NCBI RefSeq assembly: GCF_900240995.1
Contig: NZ_LT965955.1
Span: forward strand, 445,142-509,141
Origin: Bacillus sp. Marseille-P3661
GTDB lineage: Bacteria; Bacillota; Bacilli; Bacillales; Bacillaceae_J
DNA: 64,000 nucleotides
Direction: 5' to 3'
Positions 47,255-54,808 of the stretch are shown here, in pieces (the first letter of the stretch is position 1; every line of letters begins with the position of its first letter). Under the pieces are notes generated by a model, which worked only from the letters and a program-made list of their open reading frames with translations, was not told where the DNA came from and did no database searches. A program made the position numbers and the translations under genes.

Positions 47255-48263
47255 TCTTAGTAAAATATATTTGATTACCGGAGCAGCTGGTTTTATTGGA
47301 TACTATTTGTCTAGAAAATTACTAGAACAGGGCTGCCAGGTGATTGGTATTGATAACGTCAATGATTACTATGATGTGAACCTTAAACATACTCGTTTAG
47401 GGAATTTGGAGCCTTATGGGAAGTTTACTTTTATTAAAGGTGACATATCAGACAAGGATTTGATAATAAAGACCTTTGAAGAGTACAAGCCTAACGTTGT
47501 AGTGAACCTAGCTGCTCAAGCAGGAGTAAGATATTCAATAGAGAACCCGGATGTCTATATTCAAAGTAATATCATTGGCTTTTATAATATCCTTGAGGCC
47601 TGCAGATATTATCCAGTGGATCATCTCGTATATGCATCATCTAGTTCTGTTTATGGAGCTAATAAAAAGGTTCCTTTTGAGGAAACAGATTTTGTTGACA
47701 ATCCAGTTTCATTATATGCATCTACAAAAAAATCAAATGAATTAATGGCACATACGTATAGCCATCTTTATAAAATTCCAGCTACAGGGCTTCGATTCTT
47801 CACTGTTTACGGACCTATGGGTCGACCAGATATGGCTTACTTTGGGTTTACAGATAAGTATTTTAATGGCGAGCCAATTAAGATCTTTAATAATGGTGAT
47901 TTTGAGAATGATCTTTACCGGGACTTTACTTATATTGATGACATCGTTGAAGGAATTGAACGATTATTAGGTAATCCTCCTGAAGGTGATGTTCAACATA
48001 AAGTCTTTAACATCGGAAACAATAGTCCGGAGAAGTTGATGGTGTTTATTGAAACGTTAGAAAAGGTCTTAAGTAAAGCTCTAGGAAAAGAAGTCCAATT
48101 TGAGAAGATTTTTGAACCTATTAAACCAGGTGATGTACCTGCAACTTATGCTTCGACAGATCAATTGCAGAAAGCTGTAGGCTTTAAACCTAAAACTTCA
48201 ATAGAAGAAGGTCTGCAAAAGTTTGCAGACTGGTATGTAGATTATTATAAGCTGAAAGGCTAA
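47235..48263 (+). CDS. UDP-glucuronate 4-epimerase-like NAD-dependent epimerase (CapI type)
   Basis: A 342-aa extended SDR that would turn UDP-glucuronate into UDP-galacturonate. TTG 47235 is chosen, ten bases after GGAG; it overlaps ugd by 20 bases, and the longer frame from 47187 has no ribosome site. Motifs: LITGAAGFIGYYLSRKL, NLAAQAGVRYSIENP, SSSSVYGA, catalytic YASTKKSNE and RFFTVYGPMGRPDMA, the last typical of glucuronate epimerases. It is the last gene of the locus. Confidence 0.92.
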   Translation: MNYKTLDLSKIYLITGAAGFIGYYLSRKLLEQGCQVIGIDNVNDYYDVNLKHTRLGNLEPYGKFTFIKGDISDKDLIIKTFEEYKPNVVVNLAAQAGVRYSIENPDVYIQSNIIGFYNILEACRYYPVDHLVYASSSSVYGANKKVPFEETDFVDNPVSLYASTKKSNELMAHTYSHLYKIPATGLRFFTVYGPMGRPDMAYFGFTDKYFNGEPIKIFNNGDFENDLYRDFTYIDDIVEGIERLLGNPPEGDVQHKVFNIGNNSPEKLMVFIETLEKVLSKALGKEVQFEKIFEPIKPGDVPATYASTDQLQKAVGFKPKTSIEEGLQKFADWYVDYYKLKG

Positions 48264-48274
48264 TTACAAAATTA

Positions 48275-48307
48275 CCCGCTGAGCCCAATGGCTTTGCGGG
48301 CTTATTT
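48275..48307 (+). terminator. Terminator at the end of the polysaccharide locus
   Basis: Stem CCCGC/GCGGG (48275-48279 with 48296-48300) enclosing AGCC/GGCT (82-85 with 90-93 of the same block), then CTTATTT. The T-run is broken, so efficiency is uncertain. Confidence 0.7.
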
Positions 48308-48323
48308 GTGTTGTTAACTTTTT

Positions 48324-49004
48324 CTAGAAGTGCAATTCTTCATAATCGGTTCCTCGTAAAATAATAATGCTAGCCTCAATGTCTAAATGTATAGGTTTAA
48401 ATTGAATGAATTGCTCTGCTAATACACGTCTATCCATAACTATCGAGTATTTTGTAATCGGTTTATTATATACAGCCAGCCTACCAAACCTTAGTAGAAG
48501 CTGTTGCCTTCCCATCCCCATTCCAGTTGGATACTTACTTACATCTCTCGTATAAAGGAAATCAATATGCCATATTTCCTTCCCCTTAGTTGCAACAATA
48601 TCTCCTACAGAGCCATGACTGTGCCGTTCTATATTATATCCCTGTGAAATTAAGTTTGGGGTTATATATCTGATCGCTCTTTCCTCAAATTCTTTAATAT
48701 GATCTAGATGTTGCGATCTATCCTCTTTGTTAATCACTTTCACTTCAAAAGCAGATTCTCCAGTATAATCTTTAGTCAAATCAGTAAAATATTCAGGTCT
48801 TACCTCTAATGCTTCTGATAAGGCAAAAATCTTATCATATGGAATATTTTTAATTCCTCCCGTTTCATACCGCTGTATAGAAGATTTGCTGATGCCAGTT
48901 TTCTCGGCCAAATCTTGATATGTCATATTTAAAAAGAGACGTCTTTCCTTTAAGCGTCTTCGTAGTATTTCTTGATCGGTCTTATCCATTTCATTTTTCT
49001 TCAT
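48324..49004 (-). CDS. XRE-family repressor with unusual C-terminal domain
   Basis: A 226-aa regulator. ATG 49004 is seven bases after GGAGGG; an earlier ATG lies over that site. Residues 12-75 are a HTH: RLKERRLFLNMTYQDLAEKTGIS followed by KSSIQRYETG. The C-terminal part (95-226) is a separate alpha/beta domain with GSVGDIVATKGKEIWHIDFLY, which recalls the core strand pattern of PD-(D/E)XK proteins but lacks the Lys. It is neither a LexA-type protease nor a metallopeptidase-type repressor domain as far as I can see. It stands divergent from the phage-like operon and probably represses both promoters between them. Confidence 0.85.
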   Translation of the reverse strand: MKKNEMDKTDQEILRRRLKERRLFLNMTYQDLAEKTGISKSSIQRYETGGIKNIPYDKIFALSEALEVRPEYFTDLTKDYTGESAFEVKVINKEDRSQHLDHIKEFEERAIRYITPNLISQGYNIERHSHGSVGDIVATKGKEIWHIDFLYTRDVSKYPTGMGMGRQQLLLRFGRLAVYNKPITKYSIVMDRRVLAEQFIQFKPIHLDIEASIIILRGTDYEELHF

Positions 49005-49036
49005 AAAATTGCCCTCCACATTCTTACTACAATAAT

Positions 49037-49065
49037 ATTATAAGCCGCCGCAACAAATTGCGCAA
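49037..49065 (-). promoter_or_regulatory. Promoter of the repressor gene
   Basis: On the minus strand, -35 TTGCGC (complement of 49060-49065), 17-bp spacer, -10 TATAAT (complement of 49037-49042). The -35 overlaps the palindrome TTGCGCAA (49058-49065). Confidence 0.82.
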
Positions 49066-49077
49066 CTTTTTAAATAA

Positions 49078-49176
49078 GTTGCATATTTGGGATTGACGTG
49101 ATTATTCTGTCGAAGTATAATGGAAATTGTTAACAATACAACTTTTTTATTTATCCTCATTTCCCAAATATGCAAC
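49078..49176. promoter_or_regulatory. Operator pair: perfect 15-bp inverted repeat around the early promoter
   Basis: GTTGCATATTTGGGA at 49078-49092 and its exact complement TCCCAAATATGCAAC at 49162-49176, 69 bases apart. The left arm ends at the -35 box of the plus-strand promoter; the right arm lies downstream of the transcription start. This is what a looping repressor would need, and the XRE protein beside it is the obvious candidate. Confidence 0.8.
49093..49121 (+). promoter_or_regulatory. Early promoter of the phage-like operon
   Basis: TTGACG (49093-49098), 17-bp spacer, TATAAT (49116-49121): a near-consensus housekeeping promoter reading toward the Com-like gene and replication operon. 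Confidence 0.88.
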
Positions 49177-49338
49177 AATATATATGTTAATTGCAGAAAG
49201 GATGGTATGAATAATGATAATTTGGAAAGGCAGAAAATTGGTATTCCTACTATACAGAACATACGTTCTTGTGTAAAATATTAATATTGAAATAACAAAT
49301 AATTATAAAAAGCTTCAATACAGTTGGGAGGAATACAA

Positions 49339-49545
49339 ATGATAAGAGAAGCTAAGGTTATGCGAGTTGAATGTCCTGCTTGTGGTTACAGGCTGCTGGA
49401 TAAAGGGAATGAAGCTGCTGGTCCCGTACAAACAAAGTGTGCTAGATGTAAGCGGGTTTGGGAAGTTGAACTCGCAACAGGTGAATTTAAAAAAGTTAGT
49501 GGAAAACCAATAACGAGACGAAAAGGAGATAGCGATTCGCCATGA
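49339..49545 (+). CDS. Com-like small zinc-binding protein
   Basis: A 68-aa protein; ATG 49339 is seven bases after GGGAGG. Two CxxC pairs, CPACGYRLLDKG and CARCKRVWEVEL, form a zinc ribbon as in phage Com-type translational regulators and similar small prophage proteins. It is first in the plus-strand operon, about 200 bases after the early promoter, and is followed by a hairpin terminator. A role in nucleic-acid binding is inferred from the fold only. Confidence 0.75.
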   Translation: MIREAKVMRVECPACGYRLLDKGNEAAGPVQTKCARCKRVWEVELATGEFKKVSGKPITRRKGDSDSP

Positions 49546-49566
49546 GTTGCAATTTAATTCTACCTT

Positions 49567-49609
49567 AAGGTCCGGGAAATCAGTAAAACTGATGTACCTG
49601 GGCCTTTTT
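49567..49609 (+). terminator. Terminator-like hairpin after the Com-like gene
   Basis: AAGGTCC (49567-49573) pairs with GGGCCTT (49600-49606, one wobble) around an inner ATCAGT/ACTGAT stem, followed by T's. Partial read-through would be needed for the genes beyond. Confidence 0.7.
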
Positions 49610-49623
49610 AATTTTTACCAAAA

Positions 49624-49771
49624 GTTCATACCACGATAATACCGAGCGAGGAATCGTATGCATTACCCATGCCGGATGATCTGATGTTTTGAGAAGAAAT
49701 GATCATCTAGCAAGTGAATGCACATTGAATCAAAAATAATCGGTACCGAGCAATGGAGTCGTGGTGTGAAC
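49624..49771 (+). ncRNA. Candidate structured RNA of about 148 nt
   Basis: Four helices nest without conflict: 13 bp closing stem (49624-49636 with 49759-49771, one G-U), 6 bp (49640-49645 with 49740-49745), 6 bp (49659-49664 with 49717-49722) and 7 bp (49675-49681 with 49701-49707), leaving a 19-nt apical loop. No open frame fits the interval. It sits between two hairpin terminators in a phage-like early operon. I do not recognise an RNA family. Orientation is assumed from the operon. Confidence 0.55.
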
Positions 49772-49776
49772 TACCT

Positions 49777-49845
49777 ATAAGCCGGACATAGTACGCCCTG
49801 CAAATTAATGCAGTTTGGGCGTTCTGTGTCCGGCTTATTTTTTTG
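49777..49845 (+). terminator. Long, strong terminator
   Basis: ATAAGCCGGACA (49777-49788) pairs with TGTCCGGCTTAT (49827-49838), enclosing ACGCCC/GGGCGT and TGCA/TGCA, then eight T. It ends the candidate RNA; genes beyond need read-through, antitermination or their own promoter. Confidence 0.9.
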
Positions 49846-49891
49846 TCTCTTTTTTCCCATGGCTCTTGCCGGGCCATGGGAGGAAAAGAAA

Positions 49892-50329
49892 ATGAGCGAG
49901 TTTTTTATCAAATTCGGCAAGGAGCAGGTCTGTGTTAGCGAGGAGATTTACAAGGAGTATTACAAAATGAAAAGAAGAGAGCGGTACTTCGAACAGGATA
50001 TCAAAGTTGGACGGATAGCTGTTGATCATGAAGCAGAAACGGTTGAATATATCCCAAGCAAGGAAGATTCAATCAATCGTTTGATGGATCTAGGCGGTGA
50101 TTTTGAAGATGACCAAATGATAGAAGATGTTCTTTGTGACAAGGCAACATTGCTGATCCTTCAGGAAGCGATGGCGGAACTGAATGAAAAGGAACAAGAG
50201 CTGATTCAGGCTCTTTATTATAAAGATTTAACAGTAAGAGAAGTAGCAAAGGAAGAAAACATCTCTCATGTAGCTGTGGTTAAACGGCATAAAAAGGTGT
50301 TGGACAAGCTTAAAAAATATTTTTTGTAA
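49892..50329 (+). CDS. Sigma-70 region 4-like protein (phage-type regulator)
   Basis: A 145-aa protein; ATG 49892 follows GGGAGGAAAAG. The C-terminal third is a sigma region 4/helix-turn-helix: LNEKEQELIQALYYKDLTVR followed by EVAKEENISHVAVVKRHKKVLDKLKK. The N-terminal part is charged and unrecognised. Such proteins drive or tune later phage or conjugative-element genes. It lies after the long terminator and before two small genes. Confidence 0.8.
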   Translation: MSEFFIKFGKEQVCVSEEIYKEYYKMKRRERYFEQDIKVGRIAVDHEAETVEYIPSKEDSINRLMDLGGDFEDDQMIEDVLCDKATLLILQEAMAELNEKEQELIQALYYKDLTVREVAKEENISHVAVVKRHKKVLDKLKKYFL

Positions 50330-50401
50330 TTTTGGTTACCAAACCCCCTTCCCGTTGGCTAATAAGTGAAGGGCAATATCCAAGGTGAGGAGGTGAAGGG
50401 G

Positions 50402-50560
50402 ATGACAACACAAGTAAAGCAGAATGGTGTAAATAAAGAGATGCAGGAAGAGATGGTTGGTGTTCTTACGGCTATCAGTATTGTTTCTAAAAGGCTAGCT
50501 AATCGACTGAGCCAATTTGATGAACAAAATGAGAAGAAAGGAGAAAAAGCAAATGAGTAA
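50402..50560 (+). CDS. Small phage-type hypothetical protein
   Basis: A 52-aa protein. ATG 50402 follows GAGGAGGTGAAGGGG. It is helical and hydrophilic with a central stretch VGVLTAISIVSKRLANRL and a Lys/Glu tail. It overlaps the next gene by eight bases. No family is recognised; similar-sized proteins are common just before DUF2800 genes. Confidence 0.55.
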   Translation: MTTQVKQNGVNKEMQEEMVGVLTAISIVSKRLANRLSQFDEQNEKKGEKANE

Positions 50561-50897
50561 AACGAAACTTGCACTTGATGTAGTGACGGACTTACGAAAT
50601 CTAGCAGGAAGTATTGAAACATTAGTATTTGCATTAGAAAGCAATCAAACGGATTCCACAGCCCCTGTAGAGAAAAAGGAAGCGAAGGAAAGCAAGGAAC
50701 CGAAGAAAACAACACAACCTCAAAAAGCTAAGCTGCCAACATTGGAGGATGTCAGGGCAAAACTCGCAGCACTTTCTCAAGTTGGGAAACAGGCGCAAGT
50801 GAAAGAGCTAATTACAAGTTTTGGAGCAAAGAAATTAAGTGACATCCCAGTTGAAAAGTATCCAGAGCTATTAGAAGAAGCGGGGAGACTTGGATGA
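50553..50897 (+). CDS. Phage-type hypothetical protein
   Basis: A 114-aa protein; ATG 50553 follows AAAGGAG. It begins with a helix (KLALDVVTDLRNLAGSIETL), then a Lys/Glu/Pro-rich linker, then a small helical domain ending in ELLEEAGRLG, similar in pattern to the C-terminal domain seen in single-strand-binding or recombination accessory proteins of phages. It overlaps the DUF2800 gene by four bases. Function is unknown. Confidence 0.65.
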   Translation: MSKTKLALDVVTDLRNLAGSIETLVFALESNQTDSTAPVEKKEAKESKEPKKTTQPQKAKLPTLEDVRAKLAALSQVGKQAQVKELITSFGAKKLSDIPVEKYPELLEEAGRLG

Positions 50898-52081
50898 AAA
50901 ACACGGGAGTTGAATCTGTGAATCATTCAGAACGGGCCCATGCTAGTTTAGGTGCCTCTAAAGCAAGTCAGTGGTTAGCTTGTACACCCAGCATTCGACT
51001 CGGTGAACAGTACGAGGAAGAAACGAGTGTTTATGCCAGAGAGGGAACTTTTATGCATGAGCTGTCGGAACTTTATTTGTCTTATGAATTAAAACAGATG
51101 ACAAAAGCTCAGTTAAACAGAAAGCTGAAGCAGATGAAACAAAATGATTTTTATAACTCAGAAATCGAACAAGCTGTACAAATTTATGTGGATGTTGTTA
51201 CTGAAAAAATAAATGAGGCTAGGGCAACAAGCAAGGACCCGCTCATCCTTATTGAGGAAAAAGTAGACTTTAGCCCATGGGTTCCAGATGCTTTCGGTAC
51301 CGGGGATGTAATTTTAATCTACGGAAATCGGCTAGAAGTTATTGACCTTAAAGGCGGCAAAGGGGTCAAGGTATCTGCAGTGGAAAACCCACAAATGCGC
51401 CTGTACGCTTTGGGTGCAATAAACAACTTTGGTGTACTCTTCGATATCGATTCCATTTTGATGACGATTGTGCAACCGAGGTTAGACAATATCTCCACCG
51501 ACGAAATGCAGGTGGACGAACTACTGGAATGGGCAGAAGAAGTGGTCAAGCCCAGAGCGGAGCTAGCTTTTAAGGGTGAAGGAGATTTTATTGCTGGTGA
51601 GCATTGCCGTTTTTGTAAGGTGAAGGCCTCTTGCAGAGCGAGGGCAGAAGAAAATCTGAAACTTGCTTGTATGGATTTTCAGAAACCTCCGTTACTGACA
51701 GATGATGAAGTAGTGGAAGTGTTAACTTCAATTGATCAGCTGATGAGCTGGGCAAAAGATGTACAAGAATATGCATTTGCTATGGCGATGAATGAAAATA
51801 AGCAATGGCCAGGGATGAAACTGGTCGAGGGTAGAGGTAGCCGTAAATATAGCGATGAAAATGCAGTGGTTGATACACTTACTGCTGCTGGATTTGACAG
51901 TGATGTGATTTATAAGAAATCACTCAATACGATTACTACTCTAGAAAAAGAGTTAGGTAAAAAAGCATTTCAAGAGTTGCTAGGGTCGCTTATTTCAAAA
52001 GCGCCGGGCAAGGTCAAGCTTGTGCCAGAAGAGGATAAGCGACCAGAAATAAAAGCTTCACCAGAAGTGGATTTTCAATAA
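50894..52081 (+). CDS. DUF2800 protein, PD-(D/E)XK nuclease-like with four-Cys Fe-S type pattern
   Basis: A 395-aa protein. The nuclease core is visible in EGTFMHELSELYL, FGTGDVILIYGNRLEVIDLK (Asp, Asp and Lys of the fold) and QMRLYALGA. Cys in WLACTPS together with CRFCKVKASC gives the arrangement that holds a 4Fe-4S cluster in Cas4/AddB-like nucleases. It belongs to phage replication-recombination modules. It is tightly packed between its neighbours, and the next gene starts 17 bases later. Confidence 0.88.
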   Translation: MKNTGVESVNHSERAHASLGASKASQWLACTPSIRLGEQYEEETSVYAREGTFMHELSELYLSYELKQMTKAQLNRKLKQMKQNDFYNSEIEQAVQIYVDVVTEKINEARATSKDPLILIEEKVDFSPWVPDAFGTGDVILIYGNRLEVIDLKGGKGVKVSAVENPQMRLYALGAINNFGVLFDIDSILMTIVQPRLDNISTDEMQVDELLEWAEEVVKPRAELAFKGEGDFIAGEHCRFCKVKASCRARAEENLKLACMDFQKPPLLTDDEVVEVLTSIDQLMSWAKDVQEYAFAMAMNENKQWPGMKLVEGRGSRKYSDENAVVDTLTAAGFDSDVIYKKSLNTITTLEKELGKKAFQELLGSLISKAPGKVKLVPEEDKRPEIKASPEVDFQ

Positions 52082-52098
52082 TGAGGAGGAAATAAGAT

Positions 52099-52647
52099 AT
52101 GGTAAAAATCACAATTGGCACAAAGGAAAACCCAGTACGGTTTAGTTATGCAAATGTTCATCAAGCAGTCAGCATTAATGGAAGTGACTTGAAGTATTCA
52201 TTAAGTATCATTATCCCGAAATCGGATAAGAAAACCATCAAGAAAGTAAAAGATGCGATTCAAAAAGCTACTCAAGAAAACAAGGACAAGTTTGGTGGTA
52301 AGGTACCATCCAATTTGAAAACACCATTGCGTGACGGTGATGTAGACCGTGAAGATGATGAGGCGTATGCAGGTTCTTATTTCATTAATGCCAACAGCAA
52401 GGTAAAACCAGGAATTGTTGATGCTGATTTAAATCCAATAATGGAACAAAGTGATTTTTATTCCGGTTGTTATGGAAGAGTTAGCTTAACCTTTTATGGA
52501 TTTAACGTAAATGGAAATCGTGGGATTGCCGCTGGGCTTCAAAACATTATGAAGACGGATGATGGAGAACCACTTGGTGGCCGCAGTAGTGCGGAAGATG
52601 ACTTTGCCGAAGACAGTGGCGACGATGAAGATGACATCTTAGGTTGA
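52099..52647 (+). CDS. DUF2815 protein, single-strand-DNA-binding-like
   Basis: A 182-aa protein with an acidic C-terminal tail (EDDFAEDSGDDEDDILG), as in gp2.5-type single-strand-binding proteins. The body is a beta-rich domain: RFSYANVHQAV, SLSIIIPKSDKKT and GCYGRVSLTFYGFNVNGNRG. GAGGAAA precedes the ATG. It is always found with DUF2800 and phage DNA polymerase in this module type (family knowledge), as here. Confidence 0.88.
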   Translation: MVKITIGTKENPVRFSYANVHQAVSINGSDLKYSLSIIIPKSDKKTIKKVKDAIQKATQENKDKFGGKVPSNLKTPLRDGDVDREDDEAYAGSYFINANSKVKPGIVDADLNPIMEQSDFYSGCYGRVSLTFYGFNVNGNRGIAAGLQNIMKTDDGEPLGGRSSAEDDFAEDSGDDEDDILG

Positions 52648-54605
52648 TGTCTATGAAACTATTATCCATTGATATAGAAACTTACAGTAGTGTAGATCTC
52701 ATTAAATCTGGGGTCTATGCCTATTGTGAATCGTCTGATTTTGAAATTCTCCTATTTGCTTATGCCTTTAATGATGACGAAGAGGTGCAGATTGTTGACT
52801 TAGCTTCAGGTGAGAAGATACCAGCTGACATCTTAAAGGCAATGACAGATCCAACAGTGTTAAAGACTGCTTACAATGCTAATTTTGAACGAACTTGTTT
52901 AGCTAAGTACTTTCGTAAATCAATGCCGCCGGATCAATGGCGGTGTTCATCCGTTCATGCCTTAATGCTTGGATTACCTGGATATCTCGATGGGGTGGCT
53001 AAGTGCCTTAAGTTAAAAGTTCAGAAAATGAGAGAAGGGAAAGCCTTAATTCGTTACTTCTCGGTTCCTTGTAAACCTACCAAAGTGAATGAGGGAAGGA
53101 CTCGTAATCTACCAGAACATGACTTAGATAAATGGGCCACTTTTAAGGATTACTGCAAACAGGACGTTGAGGTCGAAAGACAAATCCGAAAGAAGCTAGA
53201 TGCCTTTCCAATTCCCAAAGTAGAACAGAAGCTTTGGGAGTTGGACCAAAAGATAAATGATGAAGGAGTCCTGATTGATAATAGCTTAGTCAAAAATGCC
53301 ATTAAGGCAGATAAGGCATTTCAGGATAAGCTCTTTGAAGAAGCTGTGCGTTTAACAGGACTCGAGAATCCGAATAGTCCAGCGCAGTTAAAAGGTTGGT
53401 TGTTAAAGCAGGGGGTAGAAGTTGATAGCCTTGCAAAGAAAAATGTCGAAGCACTGATGAGTGAAGTGGAAAAACCCAAAGTAAAGCGCCTGTTGGAATT
53501 AAGACAAGCAATGTCCAAAACATCAGTGAAAAAGTATGAAGCAATGAAGCGCTCCATCTGTTCTGACCAAAGGATTAGAGGGTTGCTGCAATTTTACGGG
53601 GCGAACCGCACTGGACGCTGGGCTGGTAGACTTGTTCAAATTCATAACCTACCAAGAAACAGTTTAAAAGATTTACAGATTGCAAGAGAACTATTGAAGT
53701 CAGGAAGCTACGAAGCATTGGAACTTCTATTTGAGAGTGTGTCGGATGTATTATCGCAGTTAATCCGGACGGCTTTTATTCCATCAAAGGGTCAACGTTT
53801 TGTTGTAGCTGACTTTTCCGCAATTGAAGCTAGGGTGATTGCTTGGCTTGCAGGAGAGCGTTGGCGGATGGATGTGTTTCAATCTCACGGGAAAATTTAT
53901 GAAGCCTCTGCTGCACAGATGTTTAAAGTACCAATAGAAACGATTGATAAAGGTAGTCCGCTTAGGCAAAAAGGGAAGATTGCTGAATTGGCTCTTGGCT
54001 ACGGAGGCTCTAAAGGGGCGTTGATGCAGATGGGGGCTATAGAAATGGGCTTGACCGAAGATGAACTTCCAGATTTAGTTTCCGCTTGGCGAGAAGCAAA
54101 TCCGAACATCGTGAAACTTTGGTGGGGCATAGAAGCAGCAGCAATCAAAGCTGTGAAGGAAAAAGTAGTGGTGAAGATGCAGTACGGTCTTACTTTTCAT
54201 TACACTAAAGGGATTTTATTTATTACGTTGCCATCTGGTCGTTCCCTTGCATATGTTAGACCGAAAATTGGAGTAGATGAGCGGTTTGGAAAAGAGCAGC
54301 TCACGTATGAAGGAACCGAGCAAGGCTCTAAGCAGTGGGGGAGAATTCCTACTTACGGTGGCAAGCTTACGGAGAATATTATCCAGGCCGTTGCTAGAGA
54401 TTGCTTAGCTGTTGCTATGCTTCGATTAGATAAAGCGGGATATCGAATTAACTTTCATGTCCACGATGAAGTCATTCTTGATGTTCCTATCGCAACTGGG
54501 TCAATGGAAGAAGTCAAAGAAGTTATGGGGCAACCGATAGAGTGGGCTCCAGGATTACCTCTTGGGGCAGATAGCTTTGAAACCTTCTATTACAAGAAAG
54601 ATTAA
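52647..54605 (+). CDS. Phage-type family A DNA polymerase
   Basis: About 652 aa, with 3'-5' exonuclease and polymerase domains. Exonuclease start: LLSIDIETYSSVD. Polymerase motif A: VVADFSAIEARVIAWLAGE; motif B region: RQKGKIAELALGYGGSKGA; motif C: HVHDEVILDVP. It would copy the element's DNA. The start may be ATG 52647 or 52653 (or TTG 52644); all overlap or abut the DUF2815 stop. No truncation is seen. Confidence 0.93.
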   Translation: MSMKLLSIDIETYSSVDLIKSGVYAYCESSDFEILLFAYAFNDDEEVQIVDLASGEKIPADILKAMTDPTVLKTAYNANFERTCLAKYFRKSMPPDQWRCSSVHALMLGLPGYLDGVAKCLKLKVQKMREGKALIRYFSVPCKPTKVNEGRTRNLPEHDLDKWATFKDYCKQDVEVERQIRKKLDAFPIPKVEQKLWELDQKINDEGVLIDNSLVKNAIKADKAFQDKLFEEAVRLTGLENPNSPAQLKGWLLKQGVEVDSLAKKNVEALMSEVEKPKVKRLLELRQAMSKTSVKKYEAMKRSICSDQRIRGLLQFYGANRTGRWAGRLVQIHNLPRNSLKDLQIARELLKSGSYEALELLFESVSDVLSQLIRTAFIPSKGQRFVVADFSAIEARVIAWLAGERWRMDVFQSHGKIYEASAAQMFKVPIETIDKGSPLRQKGKIAELALGYGGSKGALMQMGAIEMGLTEDELPDLVSAWREANPNIVKLWWGIEAAAIKAVKEKVVVKMQYGLTFHYTKGILFITLPSGRSLAYVRPKIGVDERFGKEQLTYEGTEQGSKQWGRIPTYGGKLTENIIQAVARDCLAVAMLRLDKAGYRINFHVHDEVILDVPIATGSMEEVKEVMGQPIEWAPGLPLGADSFETFYYKKD

Positions 54606-54628
54606 CAGTTGAACAGGAGCGATGGCGT

Positions 54629-54808
54629 TTGGCTGACAAAGATACAGTGGAATATTTAATGGACTTAAAACGGTACAAAGATGTACTACCAAAACAAACA
54701 ATGAAGACATTGAAAGGTCAGGCACTTTCTGGTGATTTGGAAGGTGCCCAAAAAGGCCTATGTACTGTGTTACGAAGGAGGGCTGGTAGATGTGAAAGAG
54801 CTCAGTGA
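54629..54808 (+). CDS. Small phage-type protein upstream of the primase-helicase
   Basis: A 59-aa frame from TTG 54629, nine bases after GGAG, beginning with ADKDTVEYLMDLKRYKDVLP. It is helical and basic at the end (VLRRRAGRCERAQ). It overlaps the next gene by 17 bases, and the same position in related replication modules often holds such a peptide. Identity beyond that is unknown. Confidence 0.6.
   Translation: MADKDTVEYLMDLKRYKDVLPKQTMKTLKGQALSGDLEGAQKGLCTVLRRRAGRCERAQ

Noticed and set aside
49038..49262. Minus-strand frame of 74 codons across the switch region
   Set aside because: It runs through both promoters and the operator arms and has no ribosome site.
49675..49707. CTGATG and GAAA words in the apical part of the candidate RNA, as a hammerhead ribozyme
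   Set aside because: The core reads CUGAUGU rather than CUGANGA and the three-way stem arrangement is absent; the helices nest in one line.
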